From contig PJRA01000297.1 in NCBI GenBank assembly GCA_016987375.1, forward strand, positions 444,535 to 494,751: a stretch of DNA of 50,217 nt. Reading direction: 5' to 3'. The DNA is from Brachionus koreanus (lineage: Eukaryota > Rotifera > Eurotatoria > Ploima > Brachionidae). The position numbers and the translations under genes are program-made. Below, piece after piece: positions 45,334 through 50,217 of the stretch. The notes under the pieces are model-generated. The model was not told the origin of the DNA, ran no database searches, and was given only the letters and a program-made list of their open reading frames with translations. Position 1 is the first letter of the stretch, and the number at the start of each line of letters is the position of its first letter.

Positions 45334-47057
45334 ATGCTTAGAAATTTATCTCACTTTAAGCCATTGACACATTACCGTGGTCTGTCAACCAAGCCATTTT
45401 ATTACCAAGAACTATTTGAGCATGCCAAACCACTTAATACTCCTTTTAAAAAGTTAACACAAGATTATGTTTCTACATTGGATGTAAACGGCAAAAAAGT
45501 TCTTCAAGTCGAGCCTGAGGCACTAACTCTACTTTCCGAACAGGCATTCGTTGATGTATCGCACTTACTTCGTCCTGCTCATCTTCAGTCTTTGTCCAAC
45601 ATCTTAAAGGACCCAGAGGCTTCAAGAAATGACCGATTTGTGGCTCTTGAGCTTCTAAAGAACGCCAACATTGCTGCTAATATGGTTCTTCCGAGCTGCC
45701 AAGATACTGGAACTGCCATTTGCATGGGCAAAAAAGGACAATTTGTTTGGACTGATGGCAATGACGAAGAGCACATTTCGCGTGGTGTTTACAACACTTA
45801 TACTAAACGAAATCTTAGATACTCTCAAGTAGCTCCTCTGGACATGTACACAGAAAAAAATACAGCCACAAACCTCCCAGCTCAAATTGACCTTTTTACC
45901 AAAAAAGGAAATACATATGATTTTTTGTTCATTGCTAAAGGTGGTGGTTCTGCAAACAAAACATTTTTATATCAACAAACAAAAGCTTTATTGAATAAAG
46001 AAAAATTATACAATTTTATAAATGAAAAAATAAAGACATTGGGAACTGCTGCTTGTCCGCCATACCATTTGGCATTAGTTATTGGAGGTCTTAGTGCAGA
46101 ATTGACTCTTAAAACAACCAAATTAGCTAGTTGCAAATACTTAGATGATTTGCCAACTAGCGGAAATGAACACGGTCGTGCATTTAGAGACCTTGAACTT
46201 GAAAATGAAATTCTTAAAATGACTTATAAAACTGGCATTGGTGCTCAATTCGGCGGCAAATATTTTTGTCATGATGTAAGAGTTGTTCGTTTGCCAAGAC
46301 ATGGAGCATCGTGTCCTGTTGGCCTGGGCGTTTCATGCTCAGCAGATCGTCAAATATTGGGTAAAATAACAGATGAGGGTGTTTTTCTAGAGCAATTGGA
46401 AACAAATCCAGGCAAATACTTGCCGGATGTTGAGCCAGATCAGCTAGGCGCTGATGTAGTTCAAATTAATTTGAATCAGCCAATGGAAAAAGTATTATCT
46501 ACTTTGAACAGCTATCCGATTAAGACTAGATTATCTCTAACTGGAACATTAATTGTTGCCCGAGACATTGCTCATGCAAAGTTAAAAGAAAGATTGGATC
46601 GTGGTGAAGGCTTGCCACAATATTTAAAAGACTATCCGGTTTATTATGCCGGACCTTCTAAGACTCCTGAAGGCTATGCGTCTGGAAGCTTTGGACCAAC
46701 TACAAGTTCCAGAATGGACTCGTATGTGGATCAATTTCAAGCAGCTGGAGGCAGCATGGTAATGTTGGCTAAGGGAAATCGAAGCAAAGAGGTCACTAAT
46801 GCTTGCAAAAAACATGGTGGTTTCTATTTGGGTTCAATTGGAGGCCCAGCAGCCATTTTGGCCCAAAATTGTATCAAAAAAGTAGAATTGTTAGAGTATC
46901 CTGAACTTGGTAAATTTCAATCTAAACAATTTAAACAAGTTATTGATTATTTTTTAAAGGTATGGAAGCTATTTATAAAATTGAAGTAGTCGATTTTCCT
47001 TGTTTTATTGTTGTCGATAATAAGGGAAATGATTTTTTTAAGGAATGGCAAGTGTAG
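45334..47057 (+). CDS. Class I (iron-sulfur) fumarate hydratase, probably mitochondrial
   Basis: Two exons, 45334-46909 and 46960-47057 with a 50-bp intron, encode 557 residues. Splicing is supported because the second exon restores the family C-terminus ([21 protein letters not shown]). This is the class I, oxygen-sensitive [4Fe-4S] type that interconverts fumarate and malate, unrelated in fold to the class II enzyme usual in animals. Likely cluster cysteines are C122 (PSCQDTGTA), C241 ([11 protein letters not shown]) and C335 (VSCSADRQ), with spacings of 119 and 94 as I recall for the Leishmania enzyme. The N-terminus is basic and Ser/Thr-rich ([20 protein letters not shown]) and looks like a mitochondrial presequence. 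The C-terminal beta domain starts near residue 385 ([10 protein letters not shown]). Confidence 0.92.
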
Positions 47058-47392
47058 GAAATTTTTTTCTTAAATTTTAAAATTTGATTTTAAAAATAAA
47101 ACAAAATTAATAAATTTTAAATTTAAGTTTTTTTTTTTCAATCAAAATTTTTATAATTGTAAAAATTCTTTAAAAATCTGTAAAAATAATTGATTTTTGA
47201 AATAATAGACGGGTCCAACACTAAACAAACTAAAACAGTATTTAATAAGTCAAAAGCTTAGATGGTCTATTTTAAAATAATTAATAAAATCTTAACTTTA
47301 TTTTATTCATATTATATCTTAAAATTTTGTGTTTTAAAAAATTTTAAAATTAAGTAAAGGTCATAATTTTTTTCACTAAAAAAATCAATTTA
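47058..47392. other. Convergent intergenic spacer
   Basis: AT-rich 3' flanks of the fumarase gene (plus) and the arrestin-domain gene (minus), which end 336 bp apart. AATAAA-like sites lie at about 47095. Nothing else recognised. Confidence 0.4.
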
Positions 47393-48921
47393 TCAGAATT
47401 TTTCTTCTCTATTGATAGATATATCTTTATAATATGGATAAAATGGTTTAAAAGCGTTCAAATCCGACTCTGTGGTTTGGCTATTGTTAATTCCAAGTTT
47501 TTTCGAAAAATCTCCATGATTTGATCCAAAAATGCAGCTCTCATATGTGCAAGAAATATTTGGAGCGTTAGCTTGTGACTCAGAATAAAGAGGGATTGTT
47601 CCAATTACTATTGGTATTGACATATTTTTACCAGTCGATAATCCTGATAGATAAAAACTGAAAACTATTTGATATGAAATATCTATAATGCTGCAAGTTT
47701 TGTTCGATGAAGAACAAACAGCTGGGACAAGAAGTGTTCTGTTACACCAGGTTTCAAATGATTTTTCTTGTATTTTTTTGGGATAATTTATTTCAGCAAC
47801 AATTCGACTACACACTTTGGTTTTTCCATTGCATGAAATTTCATCACTTGAATTAACTCAACATTCATTTTTTTTACTTGTCTGTTGCTTCTGTTATCAA
47901 TTTCGGCTTTAAATTCTATAGATTCACCTGAAACAAAACCAGCTTATTGAAAAATATTTAAATTTAACTTAGATTTAATTTATATTAGTTAACATTTAAA
48001 TATATTAAAATCTGCAATAATTGGATCTGATTTGCATGGTCCACAGCACACTACTTTTCGATCACTCACTCCAAAACCTTGTCTTAAATTTGGATCAGCA
48101 TTCAAGTTGAGATGACTAAGAACTGTAAAAGAAAGGCTAGTTCGTTTATCAAAGGCCCTTGATTAAAAAAGCTTTATATTTCAATTAATTTATCGAAAAC
48201 AAATTGAAAAAATAAGGAAAAAAAATTAAAAAATAATGTAAAAATCCCTAAGTCCTTCAATCTTTTTATCTATTTTTTTACTAACAAACATTAGCTAATT
48301 GCAGAGGAATTAAATTTCTAATATAATAAAAGAAATTTTTTTTAATTCTTTGACACGATTATAGGAGCACTTATAATCACTTAAAAGAAAATACGATAGC
48401 AAAACTCAAAATCTAATTCTTGATCAAAAATATTCTATTAACAAGGTATGTCAATTACTCCATATATGGAATATCTCACTTGACCAATATAATGTTCAAA
48501 ACTTGTTGGCAAATTAGGAGGTAAAGCTATATCAAACGGGTATGAATACGCTCCATTTTCAAGATACAATTCTGAATTAGAGCCTTTTGAAATGATTAAA
48601 AGTTCATGATTTAGATAGCTTTCATCAGAGAAATACTGTTTTATCTCTATCATAATCATAATTATTATATTTGTCAGTATTATCATTATCATAAAGATCA
48701 GTTTCAATTTTTTCGGTCCTAAATAAAAATAAAAGCAATTTGTAGTAAAGAAAAACTATTTTACCAATGAACTCTTGGATTTCCAACAATAATTATCTTT
48801 ACAGAATTTATTTTAAAGCGTTCTTTAAAATGAATATTTAGTTTTCCTTTAAGATTCTCACCGGCATAATAAATTGCATTTTTTTTTCCAGGCAAATTGA
48901 AAAGGACTCAATTTTCCCCAT
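47393..48921 (-). CDS. Arrestin domain-containing (ARRDC-like) protein, frame-broken
   Basis: Four exons on the minus strand (about 48921-48765, 48718-48443, 48157-47994, 47942-47393) carry the alpha-arrestin fold in order. The arrestin N part has NAIYYAGENLKGKLN, YLNHELL and LPPNLPTSF; the C part has VLSHLNLN, CCGPCKSDPI, G-F-V-S-G-E-S-I, S-I-I-D-I-S-Y and SIPIVIGTIPL. ARRDC proteins are adaptors for receptor endocytosis and ubiquitin ligases; no PPxY motif is visible in the tail. The frame breaks by one base at the A-run near 48890, in an AAAA near 48641, near 48155, and at an AAAAA near 47831. Exon phases agree once the A-runs are corrected, so sequencing error or a recent pseudogene are both possible. 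Confidence 0.7.
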
Positions 48922-49451
48922 TTATCAAGTTTTTTTTTCTACAATTACAAAAATTTTGGTATTAATCATTTTGAAAAAAATTACATTAATCAATTATTAA
49001 TACTAACAAATACGACTAAATAATACTTAAAAATTTGTTATATGTGGAATAATAAAATTATGCGTTTTTATAAAGGCTGTTAGTATTTGACTCCATAAGG
49101 TTAGTATAAATCTCCACAAGTTTATAAAAAACAACCATAAATTTAGTATATTTCAGATATAATTATTAAATGTCAAAAAATCTTTTTTGATACCCAAAAA
49201 TTTCTTTTTTATCAAATAAATTTTGGAATTAATCAATTAATTATTTATCTTTTATATAAATTTATTAATTTTTCCACTTTTTTAGCGCTTAATCAATAAA
49301 ATGTAATTTGACCTTAATTAATTAGTTAATTAACAACTTAATTCAAATTCTAGTTATCTTTTAATCCGCTTAATAAGTCTTATAAAAACGATCTTGAAAA
49401 AATACTTTAACAAATAAACAAATCCATAAACTATTCTATATTCTGGCTAAA
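48922..49451. other. AT-rich intergenic stretch
   Basis: Upstream of the arrestin-domain gene and of the MULE fragment. No exon recognised; AATTAATTAATTAGTTAATTAA-like palindromic A/T runs near 49318 are low complexity. Confidence 0.3.
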
Positions 49452-49994
49452 ATGTCTGATATAACCAAATCTTCAGAAAGTGTTCTTTTAAACCCGGATG
49501 ACCAAACAATTGAAGACGTTGAAAGTTTTCCGTACAAAGAAGTTCTTAAGGATAGTAATGGAAAGAAAAAAAGAGGAAAAAATATAATTTACCAACTCCC
49601 AATTTTATTTGACAACTTAATTGAAATCAAGCTCAAAATTGAAAAAGGCGAGTTTAATGGTAACTTTTGGGAATTCAAATCATCCAAACAAGATACAAAA
49701 TTACGGTATTATTGTCGTTTTTCAAAAAGTGGTTGTCGGGCTGCGTTGATGATTAAACTTACTGGTGAAAATGAAGGAAATCTCTTTTTATCAGAAGACA
49801 ATCACTCAAATCATCCCGAAAATCCTTCCAAAAAAATTGGAATTGAAAGTGATGTATTATATCGAATCAAAGAGCTACATGCACTCGGTATTCAACCTCA
49901 AGCAATAGTCAATCATTTGTTAAAAGAAGGAATAGAACCGCCAAAAATTAGCAAGATTTACAATATTACAATATTACAGAATAGTCACTATTAG
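49452..49994 (+). mobile_element. MULE transposase N-terminal fragment
   Basis: A 180-codon open frame starts MSDITKSSESVLLNPDDQ. A FLYWCH/WRKY-GCM1-like finger follows (about 72-122), with F-W-E-F-K-S-S, YYCRFSKSGCRAAL and a final D-N-H-S-N-H-P. Then R-I-K-E-L-H-A-L-G-I-Q-P-Q-A-I begins the helical region found before the MULE catalytic domain. The frame stops there and unrelated LINE sequence follows within 100 bp, so it is truncated. The intact frame suggests a fairly recent loss. Confidence 0.6.
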
Positions 49995-50081
49995 CAAAGA
50001 GAATTGGAAATTGAGCACTTTTACATGTTGGTATTGGTTAAAAAATTATTACTGTTGCCATATGATTGCTTGACAGCATTT

Positions 50082-50217
50082 GACTGTCAAATGCTGAACT
50101 ATACAAAAGAACAAATTCTGAGCCATTGAGTCAATGCATTAAGAACAAAAGATTGCGATGGCTTGGGCATATACTTAGAATGAAAGAAAAAAGAATACCA
50201 AAAAAGGCCCTTCAATG
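50082..50217 (+). mobile_element. LINE ORF2 C-terminal fragment (runs off the window)
   Basis: The frame reads N-A-E-L-Y-K-R-T-N-SEPLSQCIKNKRLRWLGH then ILRMKEKRIPKKAL. The R-L-R-W-L-G-H-x-L-R-M motif is a hallmark of the C-terminus of several non-LTR retrotransposon reverse transcriptases. It continues past base 50217, so the 3' end cannot be described. Confidence 0.7.

Noticed and set aside
45585..46815. Several minus-strand open frames inside the fumarase gene
   Set aside because: They are shadows of a strongly coding plus frame and show no family features.
45334..47057. Fumarase as bacterial contamination or very recent transfer
   Set aside because: It has a GT-AG intron of the local size, a presequence-like N-terminus and the same AT-rich codon use as its animal neighbours.
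1..50217. CRISPR arrays, tRNA or rRNA genes
   Set aside because: No regularly spaced repeats and no convincing cloverleaf or rRNA sequence were seen on either strand; simple repeats here are microsatellites.

Overview
The window looks like nuclear DNA of a small invertebrate animal, most likely a monogonont rotifer of the Brachionus type. This is inferred from three things: extreme A+T content, clear animal genes (AIP, MRPL57, SRA1, TBC1D2, CEP89, acid sphingomyelinase, ARRDC) with mostly 45-60 bp GT-AG introns, and a cluster of small secreted PAN/apple-like proteins. No search was run, so the species is not proven. Two assembly gaps are present (17688-17715 and 38153-38285).

Layout. 1-8.2 kb: three secreted PAN/apple-like genes (one minus, a short minus copy, one plus), an unrecognised Ser/Lys-rich minus-strand gene (5.1-4.5 kb), and decayed LINE and dispersed repeats. 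8.5-8.8 kb: a large near-perfect inverted repeat. 10.4-12.9 kb: a tight plus-strand trio AIP, MRPL57, SRA1 (gaps 123 and 166 bp) with operon-like features. 13.4-13.7 kb: a fold-back MITE. 15.1-21.6 kb: a 16-exon gene with PH, coiled-coil, Rab-GAP TBC and a C-terminal beta-propeller resembling that of JIP3/JIP4. 21.6-24.7 kb: repeats, a LINE RT relic and possible tiny genes. 24.7-35.8 kb: two CEP89 paralogues placed tail to tail, 757 and 725 codons as spliced here, separated by about 2 kb containing a transposase relic. 37-38 kb: a LINE fragment abutting an internally deleted MULE transposase. 39.15 kb: a 216-bp solo LTR with a 4-bp target duplication. 39.7-41.5 kb: acid sphingomyelinase (minus). 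45.3-47.1 kb: a class I [4Fe-4S] fumarate hydratase with an intron and a probable mitochondrial presequence. 47.4-48.9 kb: an arrestin-domain gene (minus) interrupted by several one-base frame breaks, at least two in A runs. 49.5-50.2 kb: a MULE N-terminal fragment followed by a LINE C-terminal fragment.

The host genes do not form one pathway. Several act in endosome/lysosome traffic (TBC1D2-like Rab GAP, acid sphingomyelinase, arrestin-domain protein), two encode mitochondrial proteins (MRPL57, fumarase), and CEP89 is a ciliary/centriolar protein. Where an intron is long it holds transposon relics (mariner, Tc1-like, hAT-like MITE, fold-back MITE), so insertion explains most intron growth here. 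The points most worth following up are the TBC1D2 plus JIP-type propeller architecture, the animal class I fumarase, the inverted CEP89 pair with a diverged copy, and a recurring stem-loop plus simple-repeat tail at LINE 3' ends.
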